The notes under the pieces were generated by a model. It did no database searches. It was given only the letters and a program-made list of their open reading frames with translations, and was not told where the DNA came from. This document shows positions 9,232-18,880 of a DNA stretch of 64,000 nucleotides, one piece after another. Source of the DNA: Paenibacillus sonchi (GTDB taxonomy: Bacteria > Bacillota > Bacilli > Paenibacillales > Paenibacillaceae); contig NZ_CP068595.1 of the NCBI RefSeq assembly GCF_016772475.1, positions 62,001 to 126,000 on the forward strand, given 5' to 3'. The number at the start of each line of letters is the position of its first letter. Within the stretch, counting starts at the first letter, position 1. A program made the position numbers and the translations under genes.

Positions 9232-10767
9232 TTACTTATTTGCTGCAACCCATTCATCCAATTGTTTTTGTTTCTCTGCGATAACTTTATCAAGCCCGGC
9301 TTCCTTTAACTTCTGAATATATTCTGGCAAAAATTCTTCAGGATCTATAGAACCTGTAAATAGAGGCGCGCCAAATTGAGATTTAACGTTAACGCAAGCA
9401 GCCACCTCATTCTTGACATTAGCCGGGTCCCACACGAACCCAAGTGCTGGAGATTTGACCGAACTTTCATTGAACGCTTTGAACTTATCCCACTTCTGCG
9501 GATCTTCATTGCTCCACAGAGCGGTGTTCATCTGATTGCCGAACATCCAGGCTGTACCCGGATTATAGCCGCTGCTCTGGGCGGTTACTCCTTCCGGATA
9601 GCTTAATATGCCCTCCGCGTTCTTAACATAATGCTTCCCTTCAATGCCAAAATCAAGCAGGTTGATCAGATATTTATCGGTGTACAGCAAATTCAGAAAC
9701 ATCATTGCTCTTTCAGGATTCGCCGAGGTCCGTGAGATTGCCATCATAGCCCCTGTCGCTTCACCAGTGGTGGTTTGCGGTTTTGTGAAATCTTTTTGTA
9801 CTAATTCTACACCAAGTGTTGAACTCATTTCTGCATCTTTCCCTGGTTTAGTCGCAGCCGCAAAGGCAAATCCCTTGCCTGCCTTCATAAGGTTATACAG
9901 TTGGTCATCTTTAATGGTCGGCGCATCTTTATTAACATACCCTGCCAAATTCCATTTCCGCATCAGATCAATGGTGCTTTTAATCTTATCGGTCTCCAGA
10001 AGATTAACAACCTTCATATCCTTGTTCTCTGGATCAAGTACACCATAGGAATCTCCAAGGTTGTCAAGCGTATATCCACCAATCATACCTGTCAGGTTGA
10101 ATGATCCAGCTGCAAGCAAAGGTGTTACACCGGGTTCGTTCTCCTTAATTTGTTGAAATACTGGAGTCAAGTCGTCCAGATTATTGATAGAATCCAGATC
10201 AATCTTATACTTCTCAATTAAATCTTTTCTGAATAGCATTCCAGCAGAACCGGCAAATTCTTTCAACGTCGGTACTGCAAAGCTACGGCCATCAATTTGA
10301 CTGCCTTTAATCCAGTCTGAGCCTAGCGTTTCTGTAATTCCTTGACCATATTTCGCCAATAAATCATCCATCTGTATATATTGGCCTTTAATTGCATTAG
10401 AATTATAAGACAAGTATGATGCCGTGAAAATCAGATCAAACTTTTCATTGGAGGCAAACATCAAATTAGCTTTGTCATTCCACGCCCCCCAGTCAATCGG
10501 CTTCAGCTCAATGGTAGCATTTATTTTCTCCGTCAAATATTTATTCATCTCTTCCTGAACCAAATTCAAATCTGCTGGCGTAGTGCTGGGATAATACATT
10601 ACCAATTTGTAAGGATCCAATGCTTTATCTTGGGTATTAGTAAAAGAGGAAGCGTTTTCGTTATTTCCCACTTTATTATTCGTATTATTCCCTGCTCCTC
10701 CGCAAGCGGAGATTAATACTGCCATCAATGATATCAAAGTTAATAGCGTTCCAAGTTGTTTTTTCAT
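9232..10767 (-). CDS. ABC transporter solute-binding lipoprotein (LplA-like)
   Basis: The 511-residue protein starts with a lipoprotein signal peptide and lipobox (MAVLISACGG), so it should be anchored on the outer face of the membrane at the Cys. The mature part has the extracellular solute-binding fold, and the C-terminal section resembles the DUF3502 domain of LplA/YtcQ proteins (ending EKQKQLDEWVAANK). It should capture an oligosaccharide and deliver it to the two permeases encoded immediately upstream. No ATPase gene is present, as is usual for this class, which shares an MsmK-type ATPase encoded elsewhere. The gene ends just before the hairpin at 9174-9211. Substrate is inferred from the locus, not from the sequence. 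Confidence 0.92.
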   Translation of the reverse strand: MKKQLGTLLTLISLMAVLISACGGAGNNTNNKVGNNENASSFTNTQDKALDPYKLVMYYPSTTPADLNLVQEEMNKYLTEKINATIELKPIDWGAWNDKANLMFASNEKFDLIFTASYLSYNSNAIKGQYIQMDDLLAKYGQGITETLGSDWIKGSQIDGRSFAVPTLKEFAGSAGMLFRKDLIEKYKIDLDSINNLDDLTPVFQQIKENEPGVTPLLAAGSFNLTGMIGGYTLDNLGDSYGVLDPENKDMKVVNLLETDKIKSTIDLMRKWNLAGYVNKDAPTIKDDQLYNLMKAGKGFAFAAATKPGKDAEMSSTLGVELVQKDFTKPQTTTGEATGAMMAISRTSANPERAMMFLNLLYTDKYLINLLDFGIEGKHYVKNAEGILSYPEGVTAQSSGYNPGTAWMFGNQMNTALWSNEDPQKWDKFKAFNESSVKSPALGFVWDPANVKNEVAACVNVKSQFGAPLFTGSIDPEEFLPEYIQKLKEAGLDKVIAEKQKQLDEWVAANK

Positions 10768-10890
10768 ACTTCAAACCCCCATTATAGTTTGGCGCTTGCT
10801 CTTACGGACCCTCATTTTGTTTCCAAATCATAAACTGCCTTTATTCAATATTTTGAGAACCACCCCCTTTACTAACTGTATGGAATAAGG

Positions 10891-11781
10891 TCAGCCTTTT
10901 ACAGCTCCCACTGTTAAACCTTGCACCAGATAACGTTGAAAGAACGGATATGCAAGCACGATTGGACCTATCCCTACAACAGCCATTGCCATTCTTACAG
11001 TCTCTGTTGGAATCGAGGCCAGGAGACTCGAGGCATTTCCAGTCCCACTCTGCTGCGAGATAAACTGAATATCCATCAGCGTCTTTTGCATGACATACTG
11101 TAAACTATAAAACTTGGAATCGGAGATGAAGATCAGTGAATTAAACCAGTCATTCCAAAAAGCCAAAGTATTGAACAATCCTATGGTAGCTAAAACCGGA
11201 AGTGAAAGGGGCAGAATAATTTGCCACCAAATCCGGAACTCCCCCGCACCATCAATAGTTGCTGATTCATTCAGAGCAGAGGGAAGATTCTGAAAGAAGG
11301 TCCTCATAATCAGAACATTGAATCCACTCATAAGAAGGCCGGGCAGAATAAGCGCCAAAAGACTGTCTTTAACATTCACTAGATTGGTATAGACCATATA
11401 CCAGGGTACTAGACCGCCCCCAAAAAGAATTGTAAAAAAAACGAAAAAAGAAAAAAAGTTGCGAAGCGGAAATTCGTGCCGGGAAATCGGATAAGCATAT
11501 AATGCTGTGATCAATAAGCTGATTACCGTCCCGATGATCGTAACTGACAACGTTACCCCATAAGCATGAAGGATATTAACCCGGTCTTGCCACAGAAATG
11601 AATAGGCTGCGAGACTGAATTTCTCAGGGATGAACGAATATCCGGAAACAAAGATTGAACTTTCATCCGATAAGGAGACCGACAGAACGAGTATAACCGG
11701 CATCAGAATGATAATAACTCCTAAGATGAATACAATATGAAGCATGATTTGAGATAGAGATGATTTCTTATTTACCCGCAT
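10891..11781 (-). CDS. Carbohydrate ABC transporter permease (LplC/YtcP-like, MalG class)
   Basis: This roughly 296-residue membrane protein has six predicted transmembrane segments and a BPD_transp_1 domain with the EAA-type loop (NESATIDGAGEFRIWWQIILPL). It ends with the typical QRYLVQGLTVGAVKG tail of this family. I chose the ATG at 11781, which has GGAGG 8 nt upstream, rather than the longer reading to 11796 that abuts the previous stop. It should form the membrane channel together with the product of the gene directly upstream. The binding-protein gene follows 123 bp downstream. Confidence 0.93.
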   Translation of the reverse strand: MRVNKKSSLSQIMLHIVFILGVIIILMPVILVLSVSLSDESSIFVSGYSFIPEKFSLAAYSFLWQDRVNILHAYGVTLSVTIIGTVISLLITALYAYPISRHEFPLRNFFSFFVFFTILFGGGLVPWYMVYTNLVNVKDSLLALILPGLLMSGFNVLIMRTFFQNLPSALNESATIDGAGEFRIWWQIILPLSLPVLATIGLFNTLAFWNDWFNSLIFISDSKFYSLQYVMQKTLMDIQFISQQSGTGNASSLLASIPTETVRMAMAVVGIGPIVLAYPFFQRYLVQGLTVGAVKG

Positions 11782-11796
11782 GTGTTTCCCCTCCAC

Positions 11797-12723
11797 TTAG
11801 AATAAAGCATTCTCTTTGCTTACTTTTCTTACGATTAGATTGACACTCAGGATCAGAACGAAACCAACTATAGATTGAAACAGTCCCGCAGCAGAAGACA
11901 TCCCTAAATCCCCCATATTAATCAGGGCCCGATATACATAGGTATCAATAACATTCGTCGTTTGGAGAAGAGAACCTGAATTCATTGGGACTTGATAGAA
12001 TAAACCAAAATCCGAGAAGAAAATTCTCCCCACTTGCATGAGGGTCATTGTGATGATAACAGGGGCAATTAAGGGAAGCGTTATTCTGGAGAACTGCTTC
12101 CATTTGTTCGCTCCATCAATTAAAGCAGCTTCATAATATTCTTTGTCCAGACCGATGATCGCAGCAAGATAAATAATACTCAAATAGCCGGCGCTCTTCC
12201 ATGTATTCACAATCATTAGAATGTATGGCCACGCTTTGGCTTCGTTATACCAATTCATAGGCTCTAATCCAAGCCATGGCAGAACTTTATGGTTAAGGTA
12301 TCCGTAATCCGCGCTCAAAAAAGCAAAGACCAGATACCCAAGAATCACGGCAGAAAATAAATGCGGCAATAAAACGACGCTTTGATAAAAACGTGCGGCC
12401 AGTTTATTCCGCAGCTCATTTAATAACACAGCAAGACCGACCGAGAAGATCAAATTAATGATAATGAATCCTGAATTGTACAATAGAGTATTTCTAATGA
12501 TGATATAAGCATCGTTAGTATTAAAGAGAAACTCAAAGTTTTTGAATCCCACCCAGTCACTACCCAATATGCCCTGTGCATAATTGATATTTTTGAAGGC
12601 AATGATGACCCCAAACATAGGTATATAATTATTCAGAATCAAGTACAGAAAGCCAGGAAGCATCATTAACAACAACACTTTGTTTTTTTCGAGAAACTTC
12701 CGGATAGGCTTATGTGGCTTCAT
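11797..12723 (-). CDS. Carbohydrate ABC transporter permease (LplB-like, MalF class)
   Basis: The roughly 308-residue protein has about six membrane segments and the EAA loop (YEAALIDGANKWKQFSRITL). The N-terminus contains LLLMMLPGFLYLILNNYIPM and a following IAFKNINY segment typical of LplB proteins. I chose the ATG at 12723, with AAGGTGGG 7 nt upstream, over the in-frame GTG at 12735. It is the first gene of module A, 15 bp before the second permease gene. The region 12724-12918 upstream should hold the module A promoter, though I could not pick a convincing one. A paralogue with the same role lies at 18881-19816. Confidence 0.93.
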   Translation of the reverse strand: MKPHKPIRKFLEKNKVLLLMMLPGFLYLILNNYIPMFGVIIAFKNINYAQGILGSDWVGFKNFEFLFNTNDAYIIIRNTLLYNSGFIIINLIFSVGLAVLLNELRNKLAARFYQSVVLLPHLFSAVILGYLVFAFLSADYGYLNHKVLPWLGLEPMNWYNEAKAWPYILMIVNTWKSAGYLSIIYLAAIIGLDKEYYEAALIDGANKWKQFSRITLPLIAPVIITMTLMQVGRIFFSDFGLFYQVPMNSGSLLQTTNVIDTYVYRALINMGDLGMSSAAGLFQSIVGFVLILSVNLIVRKVSKENALF

Positions 12724-12852
12724 AGTTTGTCCCACCTTTTTCTTTTCTATGAACTAATCATACGTTATAGAAACATCGGAGACACACCGCTCAGATGACC
12801 TGATTTTGTACTTTCGTGACATATAGCAAGCCGTATTATTCCGCGCGAACGC

Positions 12853-12891
12853 CAAGCAGCGATTCTCCAATAATGGCAGAATCGCTGCTTG
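12853..12891 (-). terminator. Strong hairpin between modules B and A
   Basis: A perfect 14-bp stem (12853-12866 with 12878-12891) with an 11-nt loop lies 28 bp after the GH92 stop. It is the right place for a terminator of module B, although no clear U-run follows on the leftward strand. It may terminate only partly or protect mRNA ends, so read-through into module A remains possible. Confidence 0.6.
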
Positions 12892-12918
12892 ACTAATTGT
12901 TTTCACATCATAAATTGT

Positions 12919-15080
12919 TTAGTATGGATTTTTACGATTTCTCCATTCTTTGAGCGGTGAAGGTGGAATAAAGCTCCCCCACTCCCCGGGTTCAGAACCA
13001 AGCTCCAGGAGAAGTGTGCCTCCTCCGGCGATTTCTTCATGACGCACCCAGGCCCGGTTCAATGCCTGACCGTTGAAGGAAGCAGACAGAATATACTTTT
13101 TACCGGACCCGCTACCTTCTCCTTGTGTTTCAATCGTCAGAGGAACCGGGTTCTCCTGCGCTCCCAAGAGCAAGGTCGTCCTATTGAACAATGGAGGAAC
13201 TAGGAAATAGAGGTCTTGACCCATCAAAGGGTACAACCCCATAGCTGAACAGATGAAGAAGGCACTCTGGCAGCCCATATCCTCGTTATCCCCTAATCCA
13301 TCACGTTCAGCCCGGAAGTATTTCTCCAGACATTCCCGGACCCGGTCAGCCGCCCGGTCGGGTCTTCCCGCATAAATATATAAATAAGGAATATGCAGCA
13401 TGGTTTCTTTCGAGTTATAGAATCCACAGTCAAAAAAATGGTCTAAATGCCTGATAAAAGCTTCTTTCCCTCCATGCCGTTCGACCAGTCCATGAAAGTC
13501 ATGATGTGTGCTGAACGACCATTGCAGACTGGTTCCCTCGTAGAAATAAGGATCATTCCAAGAATCCGGCAGGCAGTATAAGGGGTCAAATGACCCTGCC
13601 CAATCCCCGCCTGGAAGTCGGGGCGCAAAGCATTTAAGATCCTCCCGCCATAAATTCCATAGCTTCTCCGAGCTTTGATAATACTCCTCGGCCGTCTCTT
13701 CCTGATCTAGAGTCTCGGCCAATCGGCCGATACACCAGTCCTGATAGGCATATTCCATATGACGAGACACACAGTTCTTCTTCACATCCGTGGACAAGTA
13801 CCCCAGAGTATGGTAATCCTTAAGATGACGGCCGTAGAGCCAGGTATCCGGCGACGGAACCTCATTATTCTTGCGCATCTGCTTCAGGGCTTTCGCATAG
13901 TCGATTCCCTCAAGCTTCTTCAGCGCCGCTTCACAGAACAGCACATCTGCGGAGCTCCCCCCTTGAATCATGGCGCTATGTCCCATAATCCAGGCATCCG
14001 GCAGCCAGCCCGTATGATCTGCGATATCCAGCAGACAATTCAGGATATCCACTTCAAGCTGCGGGTCGAGCAGTGTAATCAACGAATTGGCATTCCGCAC
14101 GCTGTCCCACAGCGCATACAGATCGGTGTAATGCCGTACCCCTGATTCCCAGGCGAAGTTCTCGTCGTCTACTCCCAAGTCACTCGGCATACAGAACAGA
14201 CGGGTCATCAGGGTATAGAACAGCCGGGTATGCTCCCCGCTTCCCCCTTCCACCGTGACTCTGCTGAGTTTATCCTCCCAGATGTTACTGGCCGCCTGTT
14301 GTATGTCATCGAATCCGGCGGATGCTTCCCGGTCCACACTGGCTCTGGCCTTGCTGACACTTACATAAGATATACCAGTCTTTGCCACCAGGACTCCACA
14401 GTCGCCGAAGCTAAGGGAAGCCTTACAATTCGCGCCACCCACAGACGACCCTTGGCGTACTCCGCCCGCATCCATCAGCATATGGCTCTGTATCGGCTGA
14501 TCGAAGCGGATATAGAAGTAGACGGAATAAGGGAATTCATGCCCCCAGCCCCCGCGCAGGTCGCAGCGGCCAGCCAGCTCATATTCAGACAGAACTTCAA
14601 TATATCCCCCGGTCGAAACTCCGGTGGTCTTGCCGGGTTCATCTCCGCCAACCTGAATCACCGCCCCGGCATCAATCAGCAGGCCCGCTGAGTCCGCTGC
14701 ACTGAAGGTGTAACGGTGGACCCCGGTCCGCATCGTGCTGGTCAATTCAGCCTGGATGGCGGCAGGCAGCAGCTTCACGCTGTAATAGCCTGCTTCGGCA
14801 TGTTCATTCCCCTTCTCATAGGGGTCCAACTGAAACCGCGGCATTCCGGTATAGGGGTGAAGCCGACATTGCCATAACGCCCGCCGCCCCCGGTTCCGCT
14901 GACATGCGTATGACTGAACCGGATAATCGGCCGCGAGCTGTCGTACCCGTGGGATAGCTGCGGCGGCAAGGTATCCGGTCCCAGCCTTACGATGCTGTTT
15001 GGCAGATATGGCCCGCACAGGCAGTTATTCTCCCCGTCCACGCCGATGAACGGATCTACATCATCCACTCTTCTCCTCAA
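12919..15080 (-). pseudogene. Alpha-mannosidase, glycoside hydrolase family 92, interrupted by a -1 frameshift
   Basis: The N-terminal part (from a TTG at 15080, with AGGAGG 7 nt upstream) carries the GH92 opening: VDPFIGVDGENN followed by RFSHTHVSGTGGGGRYGNV. The remainder is in another frame and carries YFYEGTSLQWSF with the likely acid Glu, and GDNEDMGCQSAFFICSAMG, both family hallmarks. The frames meet at a run of four C residues on the coding strand (14854-14857). A fifth C restores GFTPYTGMPRFQLDP and a protein of 720 residues, normal for the family. GH92 enzymes are calcium-dependent exo-alpha-mannosidases. No signal peptide is visible, so a cytoplasmic role is likely. It is the last gene of module B, 35 bp after GH88. 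I suspect a homopolymer base-calling error rather than a dead gene. Confidence 0.82.
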
Positions 15081-15115
15081 CTTTGATCCTCCTTCATTAC
15101 CAAGAGCCGTTTCCT

Positions 15116-16219
15116 CTACCAAAAGATTTCGCTCTCTCCCTTGAGCTTCAGCAAAGCTTCCAGAAAGAAATAGTCGCCGTAAATGATCGGCACCTCGACT
15201 TCGGCATTGGCCGGGAAGCTGCCGGTTCCCTTGGTTATGAGCGCTTCTTCCGCCGGGTCTTCCGGCGCGTAATGGCGGAACAGCGATTCTGTGATGGCTG
15301 CTCCGAGCTTCCGGTACCGTTCGGCTTCTTCACCCTCCAGCAGATAGGCCATCTCCAGCATTCCGCTGGCCGCGCAGGCAGCAGCGGTTGAATCTTTGGC
15401 CCATAACTGATCGGCAGGCGCCCGGAAATCCCAGGGTGGCACAAGATCCTCCGGCAGTTGTGCAGCGAAGTAATCCGCTGCTGCTCTGGCGGCATTCATG
15501 AACCGGATGTCACCCGTATACCGGTATCCGATCGCAAATCCGTAGATCGCCCAGGCCGATCCGCGCGACCAGGCGGAATCCGGACTATACCCTTGTCCGC
15601 CCAGCGCTTCGATCCGCTCTCCCGTCTCGGGATCGAACCGGACGATATGATGCACCGAGCCGTCCTCCCGGATGAATTCCCGCAGCGCCATTTCCGAATG
15701 GGCGACGGCGATGTGACGGTATCGCGGGTCCTGTAGTTCCCCGCTGGCCCAATACAGCAGTCCAAGATTCATCATGCAGTCGATGATCGCCAGACCTTCA
15801 CTGCCTTCATGCAGCCAGGCACGGATGAAACTCCCCTTGAGATTGAACCGGCTGGCTAGATGACTGGCAGCAATCAGCCCTCTTCTCCGGGACAGCCTGT
15901 TACCGGTGAGCTTGTAATCGGCAACCGCTGACAGACTCCAGAGGAAGCCGTTATCGTGATGGAGCTGTTCATATTCCTGAAGAGGCGCGTCTAATTGCTC
16001 CTCGCAGCTCTCGGCAATGCGCCGGTATTCCTCATCGCCTGTGGCCCGGTAAGCCAGCCACAGAATGCCCGGCCAGAATCCGTTGGTCCAGCAATCCGGG
16101 TCACGCGCATCATATTGTCCGCCGTAAGTGGCATTGGGGAAGGTGGCTCCGATTCGGCCCCGTGTGCGGCTTAATTTGTTCTGGGCATAGTCCCAGGCTT
16201 CGTTGATCCAAGTCTCCAT
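15116..16219 (-). CDS. Second unsaturated glucuronyl hydrolase-type enzyme, glycoside hydrolase family 88
   Basis: This 367-residue protein has the same layout as the GH88 at 4634-5755. It has CWTNGFWPGILWLAYRAT near the N-terminus, an Asp in LHHDNGFLWS, the second Asp in LAIIDCMMNLGLLYW, and the C-terminal IIYGDYFFLEALLKLK. The start at 16219 has GGGAG 9 nt upstream; the in-frame extension to 16288 has no good ribosome site. It should remove unsaturated uronate from lyase products in the cytoplasm. The two GH88 proteins are clearly paralogous but quite different over most of their length, so they may act on different oligosaccharides, for example differently substituted ones. It lies between the second binding-protein gene and GH92 in module B. 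Confidence 0.9.
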   Translation of the reverse strand: METWINEAWDYAQNKLSRTRGRIGATFPNATYGGQYDARDPDCWTNGFWPGILWLAYRATGDEEYRRIAESCEEQLDAPLQEYEQLHHDNGFLWSLSAVADYKLTGNRLSRRRGLIAASHLASRFNLKGSFIRAWLHEGSEGLAIIDCMMNLGLLYWASGELQDPRYRHIAVAHSEMALREFIREDGSVHHIVRFDPETGERIEALGGQGYSPDSAWSRGSAWAIYGFAIGYRYTGDIRFMNAARAAADYFAAQLPEDLVPPWDFRAPADQLWAKDSTAAACAASGMLEMAYLLEGEEAERYRKLGAAITESLFRHYAPEDPAEEALITKGTGSFPANAEVEVPIIYGDYFFLEALLKLKGESEIFW

Positions 16220-16250
16220 TTCTATCGTCTCCCTTTCCCTTGTACAGGTG

Positions 16251-16285
16251 AAAAGCAAGATGCCCTGAAACAACAGGCATCCTGC
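16251..16285 (-). promoter_or_regulatory. Intercistronic hairpin after the second binding-protein gene
   Basis: An interrupted stem (16255-16267 with 16274-16285) followed by a short U-run on the leftward strand (16251-16254) lies between the binding-protein gene and GH88. It looks like a leaky terminator or mRNA-stabilising hairpin, and parallels the one after the first binding-protein gene. Confidence 0.6.
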
Positions 16286-16303
16286 CATGATTCAACCCAT
16301 CAA

Positions 16304-17875
16304 TTACTGTTCTGCTTTCCAGGCATCAATCTGGGTCTGCAATTCTGCCTTGACCTTCTCAATGCCGGCCTTTTTTAATTTTTCATTGCGTTCCTCAAGC
16401 ATTTTGGCAGGATCAGGAATCGCCCCCGTGCTTGCGGCCCGGTATTCACCGATGACCGAGGTAAGCTGGGTGATCTCGTTTTTAACCGGCGACTCGTCGA
16501 ATACGAAGCCTAACAGCGGAGAGCGTTTGGCTGCATCATTGAATTCCTTCCAGCTGGAATACAAATCATCCGGCTGACCCGGCTTCAGATAATTGATCAG
16601 CTGGTTGCCGATCACCCAGAACAGGGCAGTCCCGCCATACCCGGAATCGGCAATCGGCTCAATCCGGTTCTCGCTAATCTTCTTATAGTGGGTTTCTTCA
16701 ATCCCGTTAACGAACAGGTTCACGGCATAAGGATCGGTATGCAGCGCATTTAATACCATCATAGCCCGTTCCGGATCTTTGGAGGTGCGGGAGATGGAGA
16801 ACATCGATCCGGCAGCGAGATCAGTGGTCACGATAGGCTCTTCGATCACCTTGGAGACGAAGTCATATTTATTGTCCGAGGCAATTTTCAGTTCAATGTC
16901 TGCACCCGGCTTCCAGACCGCCTGCTGCATCCAGATTTTACCCTGCTTTCTTAAATCGCCGATCTCAGTCGTTGTTGTAGCGGCATCGCTGTTGATGTAG
17001 CCCTTCTCATAATAGCTGCGGTTCAGCTCATACTCCGCTTTGGCGATTGATGAAATTTCCGGATCAACCACCGACTTTATCTGGATGTTATCTGTATTTG
17101 TGTAGTCATATAAGAACAAAGGAATCTTGTTAGGCGTCGGCCCGATGGCGCGGAAGTTGGAGCGGGTTTCATACATCATCCCTTCACCCGATTCCTTAAT
17201 GAAATCCAGAATTAGTTCCGGCTCTTTCTCCTTAAGCAGCTTGAACCAGGGTTCAAAGTCTGACATCGTCTTAATATCCTCAATAGGGATATTGTATTTG
17301 TCGATGATATCCTTCCGGTACGTGTAGGCCTTGCCCTGGGTAATCTCTTTATTTGTTGGAATTCCATACAATTTCCCTTTGTAGCGCGGAGCCTCAAGAT
17401 AGATCGGATTCAGGTTCTCCGAGATGCCCTGCCCGTATTTGGCCAGCAGGTCATCCAGATCCAGGAAGGCGCCTTTGGCAACGTTTCCGAAGAAATTAAG
17501 CCATGATGCTGTAAACACAAGATCCATCGGCTCTCCGGCATTGAGCATCAGCTCGGTCTTCTGCTTGTATTCGCTGGATGCAATCGGTTGAAGATCAACA
17601 GTTGCATTAAATTTCTCTTTGAAATATTCACTGAGCTTGGCTTCCACCAGCGCATCATCCCGCTGCGGCGCACCGAAGTAGATGATCGAAACCTCGTAAG
17701 GCTTCAGTGATTCCGTACTACCGGCAGGCTCCGGACTACTCGTGCTGGCCGCGCCATTAGAAACTGCCGATTCGGAAGAACCCCCGTTATTACTGCCAGA
17801 GCATGCTTGCAAGGATAACGCGAGAACCAGAACGATCGCCGTAAATAGCGATTTGCGCCCTTTTAACTTTTTCAT
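16304..17875 (-). CDS. ABC transporter solute-binding lipoprotein (LplA-like), module B
   Basis: The 523-residue protein has a lipoprotein signal with lipobox (LALSLQACSGS), then a low-complexity Ser/Gly/Ala linker and an extracellular solute-binding domain. It shares blocks with the module A binding protein, for example DDLLAKYGQGISE and SRTSKDPERAMMVLN. The C-terminus (KAGIEKVKAELQTQIDAWK) is again DUF3502-like. It should bind an oligosaccharide outside the cell for the two permeases encoded upstream. The sequence has clearly diverged from its paralogue, so the two importers may prefer different sugars. Confidence 0.92.
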   Translation of the reverse strand: MKKLKGRKSLFTAIVLVLALSLQACSGSNNGGSSESAVSNGAASTSSPEPAGSTESLKPYEVSIIYFGAPQRDDALVEAKLSEYFKEKFNATVDLQPIASSEYKQKTELMLNAGEPMDLVFTASWLNFFGNVAKGAFLDLDDLLAKYGQGISENLNPIYLEAPRYKGKLYGIPTNKEITQGKAYTYRKDIIDKYNIPIEDIKTMSDFEPWFKLLKEKEPELILDFIKESGEGMMYETRSNFRAIGPTPNKIPLFLYDYTNTDNIQIKSVVDPEISSIAKAEYELNRSYYEKGYINSDAATTTTEIGDLRKQGKIWMQQAVWKPGADIELKIASDNKYDFVSKVIEEPIVTTDLAAGSMFSISRTSKDPERAMMVLNALHTDPYAVNLFVNGIEETHYKKISENRIEPIADSGYGGTALFWVIGNQLINYLKPGQPDDLYSSWKEFNDAAKRSPLLGFVFDESPVKNEITQLTSVIGEYRAASTGAIPDPAKMLEERNEKLKKAGIEKVKAELQTQIDAWKAEQ

Positions 17876-17952
17876 ATTAACCCTCCCTGTATGATAATGC
17901 TTTTATATAGAACGGCAGACAGAATGTGCTGTTTGCCGGTTCCACCGCAGCT

Positions 17953-18864
17953 TTAGCCTTTTACTGCCCCCACTGTCAGGCCTTTGACGAAATATTTCTG
18001 AAAAAAAGGATACGCGATCAGGATCGGCCCCATCCCTATGACAGCCATTGCCATCTGCAGGGATTCGTTCGGAAGGTTCTTCATCATCGTTGGATTCTGG
18101 GCGGCCAATTCCACATTATTGCGCAGGTACTGCACGTCGTTGAGAACACGCATCATCAAATACTGCAGCGGATATTTGTTCTCACTACTGATATACAGCA
18201 GGGCATTGAACCAGTCATTCCAATAACCGATCGTACTGAACAAGGCCATGGTCGCCAGAACAGGCAACGAGAGCGGCAGAACGATCCGCAGGAAGATTCT
18301 AAGCTCACCCGCACCGTCTATTCTAGCCGATTCGATGACCGCAGGATGAATGGTCGTCTGGAAGAAGGTCCGCATAATAATGACGTTGAACGGCACGATC
18401 AGCATGGGCAGAATCAGCGCCATATAAGAATCCTTGATATCCAGCACTTGAGTGTAAATTAGATATCTGCTGACCATCCCGCCATTAAACAACATCGTGA
18501 AGAACAAAAAGAACGTAAATGCGTTACGGAACGGATAATCCGCACGTGAAATGGGATACGCATACAGTGCCATCAACAACACGCTAAGCGCTGTGCCAAG
18601 AATGGTTATGGTAAGACTCACCCGATATCCCGACAAAATAGTCTGAAAATCTTTAAAGATGGATTCGTAGGCAATGAACGACCACTTATTCGGAAAAAAG
18701 CTGTACCCCTGAGTCAGAATAGATTGCCCATCTGTGAAAGATACAATAATTACAAGCAGAACAGGCAAAAAGCAAAGGAGTGAGAGAATCACAAAAGCTG
18801 TGTTTAGAATCAAATTGGACATTGCGGAAATTCCGCCTATACGGTTGCCGGTGTCATTAGCCAT
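17953..18864 (-). CDS. Carbohydrate ABC transporter permease (LplC/YtcP-like), module B
   Basis: This 303-residue inner-membrane protein has six predicted membrane segments, the EAA loop (IESARIDGAGELRIFLRIVL) and the typical tail QKYFVKGLTVGAVKG. The ATG at 18864 has AAGGAG 7 nt upstream. It starts 16 bp after the partner permease stop and is followed by the binding-protein gene. Together these three genes encode an importer lacking its own ATPase. Confidence 0.93.
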   Translation of the reverse strand: MANDTGNRIGGISAMSNLILNTAFVILSLLCFLPVLLVIIVSFTDGQSILTQGYSFFPNKWSFIAYESIFKDFQTILSGYRVSLTITILGTALSVLLMALYAYPISRADYPFRNAFTFFLFFTMLFNGGMVSRYLIYTQVLDIKDSYMALILPMLIVPFNVIIMRTFFQTTIHPAVIESARIDGAGELRIFLRIVLPLSLPVLATMALFSTIGYWNDWFNALLYISSENKYPLQYLMMRVLNDVQYLRNNVELAAQNPTMMKNLPNESLQMAMAVIGMGPILIAYPFFQKYFVKGLTVGAVKG

Positions 18865-18880
18865 GATGGTTCTCCTTTAT

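Noticed and set aside
9114-9293. N-terminal extension of the module A kinase
   Set aside because: It overlaps the end of the binding-protein gene and the hairpin; the GTG at 9113 has a good ribosome site and gives the normal family length.
12736-12852. A promoter for module A (TATAAC or TATGAT as -10)
   Set aside because: No acceptable -35 box at proper spacing, so I did not list it.
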